64,000 bases of DNA from Tissierellia bacterium (GCA_030537855.1 JAUNVD010000003.1:29005-93004); one strand, 5' to 3'. Shown: positions 34,839-44,220, counted from the stretch's first letter. Translations and numbers: made by a program. Notes: generated from the sequence alone by a model not told the origin.

Positions 34839-36182
34839 ATGAATATTCTAGAAAATTTAAGAAAAGAACTCATTGAAACTCATTTAGTAAAACCTTATGA
34901 CCAAGTGGTTATCGGTTGTTCCGGGGGACCGGATTCTATGTTTTTATTAGAATTATTTCGAAGATTAGAAGAGGAACTTTCTTTGGAGATTATAGTGGCT
35001 CATGTGAACCATGGTGTTCGAGGAGAAGCAGCTAAAAGAGATGCAGATTTTGTACAAAATTATTGTAAAAGGTATCATCTTTCTTTCCAGCTATTGGAAA
35101 CAAATATGAATGAAAAAGCAAAGGAATGGAAGATTTCTCCAGAAGAAGCTGGAAGGAAATTACGTTATGATTTTTTTCACTCCCTTATACAACAAGGAGG
35201 ACGCATTGCCGTTGCCCACAATTTAGATGATCAAGCAGAAACGGTGTTAATGCGCCTAATTCGAGGAACGGGTCCTGATGGAGCTGGGGGAATGGAAGTA
35301 GAAAAAGGGGCGGTGATTCGTCCTTTACTACAAACTTATCGTAGAGATATTGTAGCCTATTTACAAGAAAAGGAAATTCCCTATTGTATTGATCAGACAA
35401 ATTTAGAAACAGAATACACTAGGAATTATATCCGTAGAAAGATTTTGCCTTTTATGAAAGAAGTGAATCCTCTTACAAAAGAAGCATTAGTTCGGTATTC
35501 TTTTTTGGCACAAAAAGACAGAGAGTATTTTGACCATGTTGTGGAACAGTATATTAATGACTCTGTTCAAATATCAAAGGATTATATTATCATAGATTCT
35601 TCTATAAAGGAGTTACCAGAGGCTCTTAGTTTAAGGGTTTTACGTAAACTTTATGAAACCATTGCAGGAACAGGAAAGGACTTTACCTACCACCATGTTA
35701 GCCTTTTAAAGGAAGGGTTATCCTTGCCCTCAGGAAAGGTTTTGGTTTTTCCTAGAAATATATTATTTACATCAGAATTTGGTTCCTTTCGACTTAGTCG
35801 AAAAGTTGAAAAGGATATACGCCAATTCCCTTTACAATTTGGGGAAAATAAAACCCCATGGGGTATCTTTACTGTGTTAAAAAGAAAGGAATATTCTTCT
35901 CCAAGTGAAGATGAGGCATATTTTTCAATGGATTTGCCTATCAAAGATATAGTGTTACGAACAAGGAGACCAGGAGACTGGATGATTCCTTTTGGAAAAT
36001 CATCAAAAACTAAGGTGAAAGATATTTTTCAAAGTGAAAAAACACCTAAATCTCAAAGGGAGATTATTCCCTTTATGATGTATAAAGATCGAATTCTTTG
36101 GATACCAGGCGTGAAAAGATCTAATGAATTTTTGTATACAAATGACGAAGGCATTTTAATTAAAAGAGAGGTAGAATCATGA
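34839..36182 (+). CDS. tilS: tRNA(Ile)-lysidine synthetase TilS
   Basis: Converts C34 of tRNA(Ile)(CAU) to lysidine so that it reads AUA; essential. The 447-residue protein has the PP-loop motif GCSGGPDSM near residue 30, AHVNHGVRGEAAKRDADFV, AHNLDDQAETVLMRLIRGTGPDGAGGM, and the C-terminal substrate-binding domain (VLRTRRPGDWMIP...KVKDIFQ). The long upstream frame starting at 34728 runs through the S1 gene and the terminator. The ATG at 34839, preceded by GGAGAAAGAG, is the start. It overlaps hpt as ATGA. Confidence 0.93.
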   Translation: MNILENLRKELIETHLVKPYDQVVIGCSGGPDSMFLLELFRRLEEELSLEIIVAHVNHGVRGEAAKRDADFVQNYCKRYHLSFQLLETNMNEKAKEWKISPEEAGRKLRYDFFHSLIQQGGRIAVAHNLDDQAETVLMRLIRGTGPDGAGGMEVEKGAVIRPLLQTYRRDIVAYLQEKEIPYCIDQTNLETEYTRNYIRRKILPFMKEVNPLTKEALVRYSFLAQKDREYFDHVVEQYINDSVQISKDYIIIDSSIKELPEALSLRVLRKLYETIAGTGKDFTYHHVSLLKEGLSLPSGKVLVFPRNILFTSEFGSFRLSRKVEKDIRQFPLQFGENKTPWGIFTVLKRKEYSSPSEDEAYFSMDLPIKDIVLRTRRPGDWMIPFGKSSKTKVKDIFQSEKTPKSQREIIPFMMYKDRILWIPGVKRSNEFLYTNDEGILIKREVES

Positions 36183-36727
36183 ATCATATGGACAAAGATG
36201 TGAAAGAAATATTGTTTTCAAAGGAAGAAATCCATAATAAGGTTGCAGAACTAGGGGAAAAAATTACAAAAGATTACAAAGATGTTGACAATCTATTGGT
36301 TATTTGTGTTTTAAAGGGAGCTGTTTCCTTTTTATCTGATTTGATCCAAGAGATTCCTTTACCTCTTGTTATAGATTTTATGGATGTATCAAGTTATGGT
36401 AGTGGGGTTTCCTCCACAGGAGAGGTTCGAATCTTAAAGGATTTAGATTCTTCTGTAGAGGGCCGGAACATATTAATTGTAGAAGATATTATAGACACTG
36501 GTATCACATTAAATTATTTGAAGAAGTTATTATTAAGTCGAGGGGCAACTTCTGTGGAAGTGGTTACCTTACTAACGAAACCTTCTCGGAGACAAAAAGG
36601 TGTCGATGTAAAATATGTAGGCTATGAAATTGATGATTTATTTGTCGTAGGTTATGGACTGGATTATAATGAGAAATATAGAAACCTTCCATATATTGGA
36701 TACCTTAAAGAAGAAGTTTACTCTTAA
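36179..36727 (+). CDS. hpt: Hypoxanthine phosphoribosyltransferase
   Basis: Purine salvage of hypoxanthine and guanine with PRPP. The 182-residue protein has VLKGAVSFLSDLIQEIPLPL, the SYGSGVSSTGEVRILKDLD flexible loop, the PRPP-binding loop VEDIIDTGITLNYL, and the C-terminal VVGYGLDYNEKYRNLPYIG. The start ATG overlaps the tilS stop; a second ATG 9 nt later is possible. The tilS-hpt-ftsH order is conserved across Firmicutes. A separate promoter for ftsH follows. Confidence 0.96.
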   Translation: MNHMDKDVKEILFSKEEIHNKVAELGEKITKDYKDVDNLLVICVLKGAVSFLSDLIQEIPLPLVIDFMDVSSYGSGVSSTGEVRILKDLDSSVEGRNILIVEDIIDTGITLNYLKKLLLSRGATSVEVVTLLTKPSRRQKGVDVKYVGYEIDDLFVVGYGLDYNEKYRNLPYIGYLKEEVYS

Positions 36728-36747
36728 AAGGAACCTTTATTCTATTA

Positions 36748-36776
36748 TTGAAGGGGACTTTGTAAAGTGATATAAT
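36748..36776 (+). promoter_or_regulatory. Strong sigma-A promoter of ftsH
   Basis: TTGAAG (36748-36753), a 17-nt spacer and a perfect TATAAT (36771-36776). It gives a leader of about 90 nt before the ftsH TTG start. Confidence 0.7.
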
Positions 36777-36789
36777 CATATAGATAAGT

Positions 36790-36819
36790 CTCGCTAGATA
36801 TAGCGAGTTACATTTTTTA
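36790..36819 (+). promoter_or_regulatory. Hairpin at the 5' end of the ftsH leader
   Basis: CTCGCTA (36790-36796) pairs with TAGCGAG (36801-36807) around GATA, then TTACATTTTTT. It lies within about 8 nt of the predicted transcription start. It may stabilise the mRNA or act as an attenuator. Confidence 0.5.
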
Positions 36820-36871
36820 TTATAGTGAAATTAATTGGGGATACCCAAATGAACATGAAGGAGGAAATAGA

Positions 36872-38815
36872 TTGAAAAGGAGAATGGGTGGTACTGGTTT
36901 TTATATCATACTGCTTCTTTTATTAGTTGGGGCCATTCGTATCATAAGTCCTCCCTCTCAGACAGTCCCGGAAAAATCCTATGACCAGTTGGTAAAGGCG
37001 ATAGACTCAAGAGAGGCAGACACCATTGAGGCAAAACAACGAATTTTTACTGTGACTTTAAAGTCAGGGGATCAGTTTAAAACTTTTGTACCTGAATTTT
37101 TCGCCCAAGATATTCAAGATCATTTGAAAGAACCTGTTGAAAAAGGAGAAATCACAGTTCAAGGCTTTCCGGAAGACAATTCTGGTTGGTTAATTCAACT
37201 TTTACCAAACTTACTCATTATTATAGGGATCTTTTTCTTATGGTATATGATGTTCCAAAATAGCCAAGGTGGCGGCGGAAAAATGATGAATTTTGGAAAA
37301 TCAAAGGCTAGAGAATTTAAAGAAGATCCAGATAATTTAGTAACCTTTGAACAAGTTGCCGGTTTACAAGAAGAAAAGGAAGAATTAGGAGAAATTGTAG
37401 ATTTCTTGAAAAATCCGAGAAAATTTGTAAATATGGGAGCTAGAATTCCAAAAGGAGTTTTAATGGTTGGCCCTCCAGGAACAGGTAAAACTTATTTAAG
37501 TAAGGCTGTTGCAGGAGAAGCTAAAGTTCCTTTCTTTACGATCAGTGGTTCTGATTTCGTAGAAATGTTTGTTGGAGTTGGGGCAAGTCGTGTTAGAGAC
37601 CTTTTTGAAACAGCCAAGAAAAATGCACCTTGTATTATATTTATAGATGAAATTGATGCAGTAGGTCGTCGAAGAGGGGCTGGTGTTGGAGGAGGACATG
37701 ACGAAAGAGAACAAACACTAAACCAATTACTTGTGGAAATGGATGGTTTTGGAACCAATGAAGGGGTTATTGTTATGGCTGCTACTAACCGAGCAGATAT
37801 TCTTGACCCTGCATTATTAAGACCAGGACGTTTTGACAGAACTGTTTTTGTAGGTGTTCCTGATGTACGAGGAAGGGAACAGATTTTGGAAATTCATTCC
37901 AAGAAAAAACCTTTATCAAAAGAGGTAAACTTAAGGACCATCGCTAGACAAACTCCAGGATTTACTCCAGCAGATTTAGAAAATCTTATGAATGAAGCAG
38001 CTCTTTTAGCTGCTAGAAGAAATGAAGCTGCAATCCAAATGGAAGATGTGGAAGAGGCAAATATAAAAGTACAAGCGGGTCCAGCTAAAAAAAGTAAAGT
38101 TGTTAGTGAAACTGAAAGAAAACTTACAGCTGTACATGAAGCAGGACATGCTATAGTTTCTAGAGCTTTACCGGGACATGATCCTGTTCATATGATTACT
38201 ATTATTCCAAGGGGAATGGCAGGTGGTTTCACTGCATATATTCCTGAAGATGATGTAAACTTTATGACAAAAGGTGAAATGGAGAATAAATTAGTTTCTC
38301 TACTTGGAGGACGTGTTTCAGAAAGTTTAGTACTAGATGATATATCTACAGGAGCATCTAATGATATTGAACGTGCCACAAAGATAGCTCGAGATATGGT
38401 TACAAGGTATGGAATGAGCGACAAGCTTGGTACCATTAATTATGGTACTGATGAAGAACAAGTCTTTATGGGACGGGATTTTGGTAGACATCAAGAGTAT
38501 TCAGAAAAAGTGGCAAGTGAAATTGATAGTGAAATTCGAGATTTAATTCATACAGCCTATAATAGAGCAGAAGATATTTTAAAAGAAAATATGGATATTT
38601 TATTACGAGTTTCAGATGCCCTATTGGAACGAGAAACTATTAATGGAAAAGAATTTGAAATACTCTATCAAGGTGGAGAATTAGAAAAAGAAGAAAATGA
38701 TGATTTTAATCATGATGAATCCATACAAAAATCAGATCTTTCCCAAAAAGCAACAAAAATAGTAGAAGAAATGGAAAAAGAAAAAACGAAAAGTGAAGAT
38801 TCATCAGAAGAGTAA
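36872..38815 (+). CDS. ftsH: ATP-dependent zinc metalloprotease FtsH
   Basis: Membrane-bound AAA+ protease for misassembled membrane proteins and selected regulators. The 647 residues contain two membrane segments (about 9-26 and 107-127) flanking an extracytoplasmic domain. The AAA module has Walker A GPPGTGKT at 200-207, Walker [13 protein letters not shown] and arginine fingers in RPGRFDR. The M41 peptidase has zinc-binding HEAGH at 422-426. The tail is acidic and disordered. The start is TTG at 36872, 7-8 nt after AAGGAGG; the next in-frame ATG is 12 nt further. It is the last gene of the conserved cluster and has its own promoter. Confidence 0.96.
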   Translation: MKRRMGGTGFYIILLLLLVGAIRIISPPSQTVPEKSYDQLVKAIDSREADTIEAKQRIFTVTLKSGDQFKTFVPEFFAQDIQDHLKEPVEKGEITVQGFPEDNSGWLIQLLPNLLIIIGIFFLWYMMFQNSQGGGGKMMNFGKSKAREFKEDPDNLVTFEQVAGLQEEKEELGEIVDFLKNPRKFVNMGARIPKGVLMVGPPGTGKTYLSKAVAGEAKVPFFTISGSDFVEMFVGVGASRVRDLFETAKKNAPCIIFIDEIDAVGRRRGAGVGGGHDEREQTLNQLLVEMDGFGTNEGVIVMAATNRADILDPALLRPGRFDRTVFVGVPDVRGREQILEIHSKKKPLSKEVNLRTIARQTPGFTPADLENLMNEAALLAARRNEAAIQMEDVEEANIKVQAGPAKKSKVVSETERKLTAVHEAGHAIVSRALPGHDPVHMITIIPRGMAGGFTAYIPEDDVNFMTKGEMENKLVSLLGGRVSESLVLDDISTGASNDIERATKIARDMVTRYGMSDKLGTINYGTDEEQVFMGRDFGRHQEYSEKVASEIDSEIRDLIHTAYNRAEDILKENMDILLRVSDALLERETINGKEFEILYQGGELEKEENDDFNHDESIQKSDLSQKATKIVEEMEKEKTKSEDSSEE

Positions 38816-38821
38816 TATATT

Positions 38822-38862
38822 ACCTCCAAGGATTTCAAATGGAAAATCTTGGAGGTTTTTTA
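38822..38862 (+). terminator. Rho-independent terminator after ftsH
   Basis: ACCTCCAAG (38822-38830) pairs with CTTGGAGGT (38848-38856), extended inward with a bulge, followed by TTTTTT. Confidence 0.85.
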
Positions 38863-38868
38863 TGCTTT

Positions 38869-38895
38869 CTTTAGTAAAGATATAAAATACTAAAG
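38869..38895. repeat. 8-bp inverted repeat in the ftsH-PBP convergent gap
   Basis: CTTTAGTA (38869-38876) and TACTAAAG (38888-38895) lie between the two terminators. No coding or promoter role is seen. Confidence 0.35.
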
Positions 38896-38958
38896 GTTGT
38901 CCTATATTAAAAGAGGAACAACAATAAATTACGATTATAAGATAAATCATATTAAATA

Positions 38959-38993
38959 AAAAGATGATTCCTCATTTTTGGGAATCATCTTTT
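38959..38993. terminator. Terminator for the PBP gene (minus), symmetrical enough to act in both directions
   Basis: A perfect 13-bp stem (38959-38971 with 38981-38993) with a 9-nt loop and A/T runs on both sides, 28 bp from the PBP stop codon. Confidence 0.8.
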
Positions 38994-39020
38994 ATATTCT
39001 ATTTATGAAAAGATACTTTT

Positions 39021-41378
39021 TCAATTATTATTGTTGTTCTTATTGTCGCTTTTTTTCGAAGAACGTTTATTATTGTTATTATCCTTTTTGTCATTGTCTT
39101 TCTTGTCATCATCATTTTTTGGTTTTGGTTTCGGTTTACGATACAATTTTTTTGTATTTTTCGCACTAGTACCATCTACAAAAAGTTCTGTATAACCGGC
39201 GCCAGATATATATTTTCTATAGATACCATCTGGTTTTTCAAATTCTTTATCTTCTAGATCTTCGTGGACAGAGGTCATAATTGCCCGCCATAACCTAGCC
39301 GCCATACGAGAGTGATCCCATAGGGGAGTATTGTCATCATTTCCAATCCAAACAGAACAAGTATAGTAAGGAGTATATCCAACAAACCATGAGTCTCGTT
39401 TTCTATTTGTTGTACCTGTTTTACCAGCTTCATGGAAACCTGGAAGATTTGCATAAGTTCCTGTTCCTCTACGAACTACATCTTCTAAGATATTTGTTAG
39501 AATATAAGCATTTTGAGGAGAGGTAATTTCTTTACCTTCACGCTTTGCATGGTATATTTCTTCTCCACTTGTTGTAGTAATAGAATTTACAAATGTAGGT
39601 TTCATAAACTTTCCTTCATTTGCCAAAGTTGTAAAGCCACCTGCCATCTCAAGGGGAGTGGCTCCATGGGTCATCCCTCCTAAACACATAGCGGAAAAGT
39701 TAAAGTCATTGTATTTTTTATTTTGTTCTGGTGTGACCAAATGATTAAAACCAATGGAATGTAAAGTGTCATACATTTTTGTTACAGCATCCACTTCATC
39801 ATAAGGTGAGATATCTTTTCCCACTAAGTATGCTCCAACATTTGAAGATTTTATAATTAATCTTCTCACAGTGGTCCAACCTTGATATCCTGTAGAATTT
39901 TTCGGTGCGTAGGAATACTTCCGTCCTTTTTTTATAGGGACATCATTATAAGCATCCCCTGCAGTAATACCATTGTTAAAAGCTGTTAAATAAACGGAAA
40001 TTGGTTTAATACTGGATCCTGGCTGTCTAGGATTTTTTGCTCGATTTAAGATATTGTTACCAGCAATTCCTCGACCTCCCACTAAAGCTTTGACTTCCCC
40101 GGTATGTTGATCTAAAATAACGGAACCAACCTGTGGTTGAGGGATTCCATTTTCATCAATTTTATGACCAGGATAGTATCGTTTATTGGAAGTAACTTCT
40201 TCCAATTTTTTTTGCATCTCAATATCCAAGGATGTGTTTATTTGCAATCCACCATTATAGAAAATACGATTTGCTTCTTCTGGGGAATGACCTTGGGCTT
40301 CTAAAATTTCAATTACTTCATCTTTTACTGCATATACATAGTAAGAGGAAATCCCTTTTAATCCACGAGTACCAAGGTGAATTTCAATGGGTTCATTTAA
40401 AGCTTCTTGATATTTTTCATCATCTAAGTATCCTTGACGATGCATTTTCTCTAGAATAAGTTCTTGTCTTTCTTTACTAACTGGATTAAATACTGCTTTT
40501 TCCATTTTCAAATAGCCACTATTGATTTGCGATTGGTCATAAATATCAATCTTCTCTAAATCTAAAAGCTCCTGGGCAATATCTTTTTGTTCATCTGTTG
40601 CCTCTTCTGGATTATCCTTAACTGGAGTTAGAACTAGTTCAACTTTTTCTAAATCATCGTTTTCATCAATAGGTTCTAAATGAAATGGAGTATACTTAGA
40701 AGGACGATTAGTAATTCCTGCAATTAAAGCAGATTGTGCAACTGTTAGTTCAGACACATCTTTATCAAAAAAAGTTTTAGCAGCTGCTTGAACTCCTACC
40801 GTTCCTTTGGAAAAACCTGCAGAATTTAAATAGCCTTCTAAAATTTCATCTTTTGTCAGACCCTGTTCTAATTGAAAGGCATAGTAGGTATCTTGTAACT
40901 TTCTTTCAATACTTTTATCATGGCTACTATAAAGATTTTTTGCTAGCTGCATGGTAATGGTCGAAGCTCCTTGATCAAAACTCCTTGTCTTTAAATCATG
41001 AAGCAATGCTCCACCTACCCGTTTATAATCCACACCATTATGCTCATAAAAACGTTCATCTTCTATAGCAATGGCAGCTTCTTGTAAACCCTTAGGTATT
41101 TGTGACAATGGAACATATTCCATAAATTCATTTTGTACTAATTTTTCAATTAAGTCCCCATGACTATCATATACAGCAGAAGTTTCTGCTAAAATACTTC
41201 GATAATTTTTAGGGTCAATATCTGGGGATTTTTTTAAAAAAGCAATGAGACAGCCACCTACCAAGGTGACTCCAGCGATTGCTATAATAAGTATAAGCAA
41301 AATTAGAATTTTTATGATACTAAAGAAGTTAAATGCGCTTTTTCCTTTAGGTTCTCCCCTTCTAGAAGTTTGTTTCAT
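39021..41378 (-). CDS. Class A penicillin-binding protein (PBP1A type; transglycosylase/transpeptidase)
   Basis: Polymerises glycan strands and cross-links peptides outside the membrane. The 785 residues comprise a cytoplasmic tail, one membrane anchor (about 20-45), a GT51 domain (catalytic Glu in IEDERFYEHNGVDYKRV, then QGASTITMQLAKNLY), and a transpeptidase domain with SSIK (nucleophile Ser), SSN and KTGTT. The last roughly 45 residues are a Lys/Asp/Asn/Ser low-complexity tail. The longer frame to 41480 is rejected: a promoter ends about 20 nt upstream of the ATG at 41378, and GGGAGGTC lies just before that ATG. Confidence 0.93.
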   Translation of the reverse strand: MKQTSRRGEPKGKSAFNFFSIIKILILLILIIAIAGVTLVGGCLIAFLKKSPDIDPKNYRSILAETSAVYDSHGDLIEKLVQNEFMEYVPLSQIPKGLQEAAIAIEDERFYEHNGVDYKRVGGALLHDLKTRSFDQGASTITMQLAKNLYSSHDKSIERKLQDTYYAFQLEQGLTKDEILEGYLNSAGFSKGTVGVQAAAKTFFDKDVSELTVAQSALIAGITNRPSKYTPFHLEPIDENDDLEKVELVLTPVKDNPEEATDEQKDIAQELLDLEKIDIYDQSQINSGYLKMEKAVFNPVSKERQELILEKMHRQGYLDDEKYQEALNEPIEIHLGTRGLKGISSYYVYAVKDEVIEILEAQGHSPEEANRIFYNGGLQINTSLDIEMQKKLEEVTSNKRYYPGHKIDENGIPQPQVGSVILDQHTGEVKALVGGRGIAGNNILNRAKNPRQPGSSIKPISVYLTAFNNGITAGDAYNDVPIKKGRKYSYAPKNSTGYQGWTTVRRLIIKSSNVGAYLVGKDISPYDEVDAVTKMYDTLHSIGFNHLVTPEQNKKYNDFNFSAMCLGGMTHGATPLEMAGGFTTLANEGKFMKPTFVNSITTTSGEEIYHAKREGKEITSPQNAYILTNILEDVVRRGTGTYANLPGFHEAGKTGTTNRKRDSWFVGYTPYYTCSVWIGNDDNTPLWDHSRMAARLWRAIMTSVHEDLEDKEFEKPDGIYRKYISGAGYTELFVDGTSAKNTKKLYRKPKPKPKNDDDKKDNDKKDNNNNKRSSKKSDNKNNNNN

Positions 41379-41399
41379 AAAAGACCTCCCTTTCTCACT

Positions 41400-41428
41400 A
41401 TTATAACAGAAGTTTTCTAAAACGTCAG
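41400..41428 (-). promoter_or_regulatory. Probable sigma-A promoter of the class A PBP gene
   Basis: On the minus strand, CTGACG (plus 41423-41428, 4/6), a 17-nt spacer and a perfect TATAAT (41400-41405). The start would lie about 15 nt before the PBP ATG. Confidence 0.55.
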
Positions 41429-41530
41429 GGATTTTATTATTATACCATGATGTAATAGGAGTGTAATCTTTTATATTCATGTTAAAAAATATTCATTACT
41501 TAATAGGAGAAGTGGTTAAGAAGAAAAATG

Positions 41531-41570
41531 TAAACAAACCCCTTGATGTAGAGAAAAAATCAAGGGGATT
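41531..41570 (-). terminator. Terminator of the APC permease gene
   Basis: A perfect 9-bp stem (41539-41547 with 41559-41567) followed on the minus strand by TTTGTTTACATTTTT. Confidence 0.7.
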
Positions 41571-41574
41571 ATTA

Positions 41575-42903
41575 CTATTTTTTATTTTTATAATATAAAT
41601 AAATAGGTAGACCGATAAGGGCAACGATAATACCAATCATCGATAACTTAAACATTGAGATTAATGTAGAAATAACTAAGTAAGAACCACCAAAAATACC
41701 GAGTATGGGAATTACAGGGTAAAGAGGGGTGGAATAAAGACCATCTTTTCGTGGGTATTTCTTTCGAAGAATGAACACTCCAAACACAGCTAGGGTAAAG
41801 AAAACCCATACAACGAAGATTACCATATTCGTCACTGTTTCAAAAGTTCCTGAAAAAATATAAATACAAGTTAAGATAATTTGTAATATGATACAAGGAA
41901 CAGGTGTATCAAATTTTGGAGATATTTTACTTAATATTTGATGGCCAGGAAGTAGTTGTCTTTGAGCCATAGGTAGGATATTTCTTTCATTATTCATCAT
42001 TTGTGCGTTCATGGTGACCACAGAAGAAATTAAAACTCCTACAGAAACTAATGTGGCTCCTTTATGGCCAAATAAAGATTTAGCAACATCTACTCCAATA
42101 TTTTCTGATCCTACAATAGTATTTGCAGGTATATTTCTAAAAATAACAACATTAAAAAGAGCATAGACAGCAGTTACAAAGACGAGAGCAATAATAATTG
42201 CCTTTGGTAAATTCTTTTCAGAGTTTACTAATTCTTCCCCTAAGGTACAAGTGGAAACCCAACCGTCATAAGCCCAAAGAGCTCCAATTAAAGCTCCTGA
42301 TATTGTTATGGACTTTGAATTCGAAATTAAATCCATATTAATAGATCCAGGAATATTTTTTTGAAAAAAACCAAAGAAAAGAATAGCAAAAATTGGAGCT
42401 AATTTACCAATGGTTCCTGCAACTTGAAGCTTCATTGCTCCTTTTGTTGAAAGTATTTGAATGATTCCAAATAAAATTACCACAGATATTGAAAGAATAC
42501 GCATACCTGTACTACTTAACTTAATAAAATAGGAAGCAAAGGTTGCAAAGGCAATAGCAGAAGCAGCAGCTCCCCCAGGACCTGAGACTAAAATTGTGAC
42601 CCAACCATAAAGAAAACCAATCGCTTCTCCATATAGCTCTGATAGATAGGTATAAAGTCCTCCTAATTTTGGTATGTAAGCAGCAATTTCTGCAATGGTT
42701 AATGCAGAACAAAGTGAGATAAGTCCAGCTACAATCCACATAATGATGGCCATTTGTGTAGAACCGGAGTTCTCCAATACTACTGATGGTTTTAAAAAAA
42801 CACCAGTACCAATCACAAAAGAGATTCCAAACATGGTGGCTTCAAATAAACTTAAATTTCTTTGAAGCTGTCCTTGCTTTTCTCCCACATTCTTCGTTTC
42901 CAT
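41575..42903 (-). CDS. APC-superfamily amino acid permease
   Basis: The 442-residue protein is almost entirely hydrophobic with about 12 membrane segments. It shows the APC hallmark near its start (FEATMFGISFVIGTGVF, the unwound first helix that binds the substrate backbone) and the LAT-like PKLGGLYTYLSELYG. It most resembles serine/threonine-type exchangers and other L-amino-acid permeases; the substrate cannot be fixed from sequence. Translation starts at an ATG preceded by ATGGAGGTC. A long leader with nested inverted repeats lies upstream, and a terminator follows. It is transcribed apart from the PBP gene. Confidence 0.87.
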   Translation of the reverse strand: METKNVGEKQGQLQRNLSLFEATMFGISFVIGTGVFLKPSVVLENSGSTQMAIIMWIVAGLISLCSALTIAEIAAYIPKLGGLYTYLSELYGEAIGFLYGWVTILVSGPGGAAASAIAFATFASYFIKLSSTGMRILSISVVILFGIIQILSTKGAMKLQVAGTIGKLAPIFAILFFGFFQKNIPGSINMDLISNSKSITISGALIGALWAYDGWVSTCTLGEELVNSEKNLPKAIIIALVFVTAVYALFNVVIFRNIPANTIVGSENIGVDVAKSLFGHKGATLVSVGVLISSVVTMNAQMMNNERNILPMAQRQLLPGHQILSKISPKFDTPVPCIILQIILTCIYIFSGTFETVTNMVIFVVWVFFTLAVFGVFILRKKYPRKDGLYSTPLYPVIPILGIFGGSYLVISTLISMFKLSMIGIIVALIGLPIYLYYKNKK

Positions 42904-43230
42904 ATACGACCTCCATAAAATATTGTAATACCTTCTGGGGATTTAATATATTAAACAATCGTTAATAAATAATTTTTTAACAATCAAGAGAAAATCCCAA
43001 GAAATCAGTATCCAAAAGGAATGGTAACATAACTTTAGGATTGTTTCAAGGAAGAAAAATTAAAAATAATGAATTTATATAAGAATCATATTTTAAGTAT
43101 AAAACAATAAATACTTAAGTTTCTTGGGAAGATATACAATAATATTTGTGATTAGATTTTAGAAAAAGGTTGAAACTTCAAAGGTATATGCTATTATAAT
43201 ACTGTATTTATTATTTAAGAGAGGGATTTT
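42904..43230. other. 327-bp divergent intergenic region with nested inverted repeats
   Basis: No gene is seen. TCCCAAGAAA (42995-43004) is exactly complementary to TTTCTTGGGA (43120-43129). Directly inside the right arm, TTAAGTAT (43093-43100) pairs with ATACTTAA (43111-43118). GATTGTT occurs twice near 42955-42985 on the minus strand. The arrangement lies on the permease side of the P1-peptidase promoter, so a minus-strand leader RNA or a regulator site for the APC permease is the likeliest meaning. No known riboswitch core is recognised. Confidence 0.45.
43170..43200 (+). promoter_or_regulatory. Promoter of the P1 peptidase gene (extended -10)
   Basis: TTGAAA (43170-43175) with TGCTATTAT (extended -10, hexamer 43192-43197, 16-nt spacer). 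An overlapping perfect TATAAT at 43195-43200 has a 19-nt spacer. Confidence 0.55.
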
Positions 43231-44178
43231 ATGAAAGGATATCTTACAGATGTACCTGGTATTAAAGTAGGTCATAGTGAAAAAGTTTCCACTGGTGTTA
43301 CTGTAGTCCTGCCTCCTAAAGGCTCAACTTGTGGAGTTGATGTTCGAGGTGGAGCTCCTGGAACAAGAGAAACTGATTTACTACGTCCTGAAAATTTTGT
43401 TGATAAGGTACATGGGTTAATATTGGCGGGAGGTTCCGCATATGGACTAAATGCTGCTACAGGAGTAATGGAGTATTTAGAAGAGAAAGGTATCGGCTTA
43501 GATGTAGATGTAGGGATTGTTCCCATTGTACCAGGGGCCGTTATTTTTGATTTGATATGTGGAGATCCTAAGATTCGTCCAGATCATCAATTAGGGTATT
43601 TGGCCTGTGAAAATGCATCTACGGAAGAAAATAGACGTGGGTTAGTTGGAGCAGGTATAGGTGCAACCATTGGTAAAATTTTAGGTCCTGAATATGCTAT
43701 GAAATCAGGAATAGGTTCCGCTTCTGTGCAAGTTGGAGATCTTGTTGTTGGAGCTATTACTGTTTTAAATGCCTTTGGTGATATTTATAAAAATGGAACT
43801 CAAATAGCCGGTGTATATGATCGTGAAAATAAAAAGCTATTAAACACCATGGAAATATATCCTCATCATTCTGATTATAATGCCTTTTCTTCGGGTAAAA
43901 ATACAACGATCACCATCGTGGCAACTAATGGCAAGTTTGATAAAGCTGGTTGTCAAAAGATTTCTTCTATGGCTCATAATGGATATGGTCGGGCAATTTA
44001 TCCTGTCCATACCATGTTTGACGGAGATACGATTTTTACCGTATCCACCAATGAAGTTCGTGGTGATCTTAGTTATGTTGGAGCATTAGCATCTAAGGTT
44101 GTAGAAGATGCAATTATAGATGCTGTGTATGCTGCAAAATCTTTTTGTGGCTTTCCAGCAATGGAAGATGTTTTATAA
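43231..44178 (+). CDS. P1 family (S58/DmpA-type) self-processing peptidase
   Basis: An Ntn-hydrolase-like enzyme that cleaves its own chain to expose the nucleophile; relatives are L-aminopeptidase DmpA, beta-peptidyl aminopeptidases and nylon-oligomer hydrolase NylC. The 315 residues show the family start YLTDVPGIKVGHSE, GGAPGTRETDLL, LAGGSAYGLNAATGVMEYLEE and GIVPIVPGAVIFDL. The predicted cleavage is at Asn224/Thr225 in KNTTITIVATN, placed as in NylC. No signal peptide is seen. It lies 42 nt upstream of a vitamin ECF S component and coaX, a setting that suggests a link to beta-alanyl or pantothenate compounds (inference). Confidence 0.85.
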   Translation: MKGYLTDVPGIKVGHSEKVSTGVTVVLPPKGSTCGVDVRGGAPGTRETDLLRPENFVDKVHGLILAGGSAYGLNAATGVMEYLEEKGIGLDVDVGIVPIVPGAVIFDLICGDPKIRPDHQLGYLACENASTEENRRGLVGAGIGATIGKILGPEYAMKSGIGSASVQVGDLVVGAITVLNAFGDIYKNGTQIAGVYDRENKKLLNTMEIYPHHSDYNAFSSGKNTTITIVATNGKFDKAGCQKISSMAHNGYGRAIYPVHTMFDGDTIFTVSTNEVRGDLSYVGALASKVVEDAIIDAVYAAKSFCGFPAMEDVL

Positions 44179-44220
44179 AGTGACCGATATCCTTAAAGGA
44201 ATTGGATCAGGAGGTTTAAA

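Noticed and set aside
38978..39169. Plus-strand 63-codon ORF opposite the PBP tail
   Set aside because: It is the complement of the low-complexity Lys/Asp/Asn tail and has no ribosome site.
41379..41480. 34-codon N-terminal extension of the class A PBP
   Set aside because: The promoter lies within it and a strong ribosome site precedes the internal ATG.
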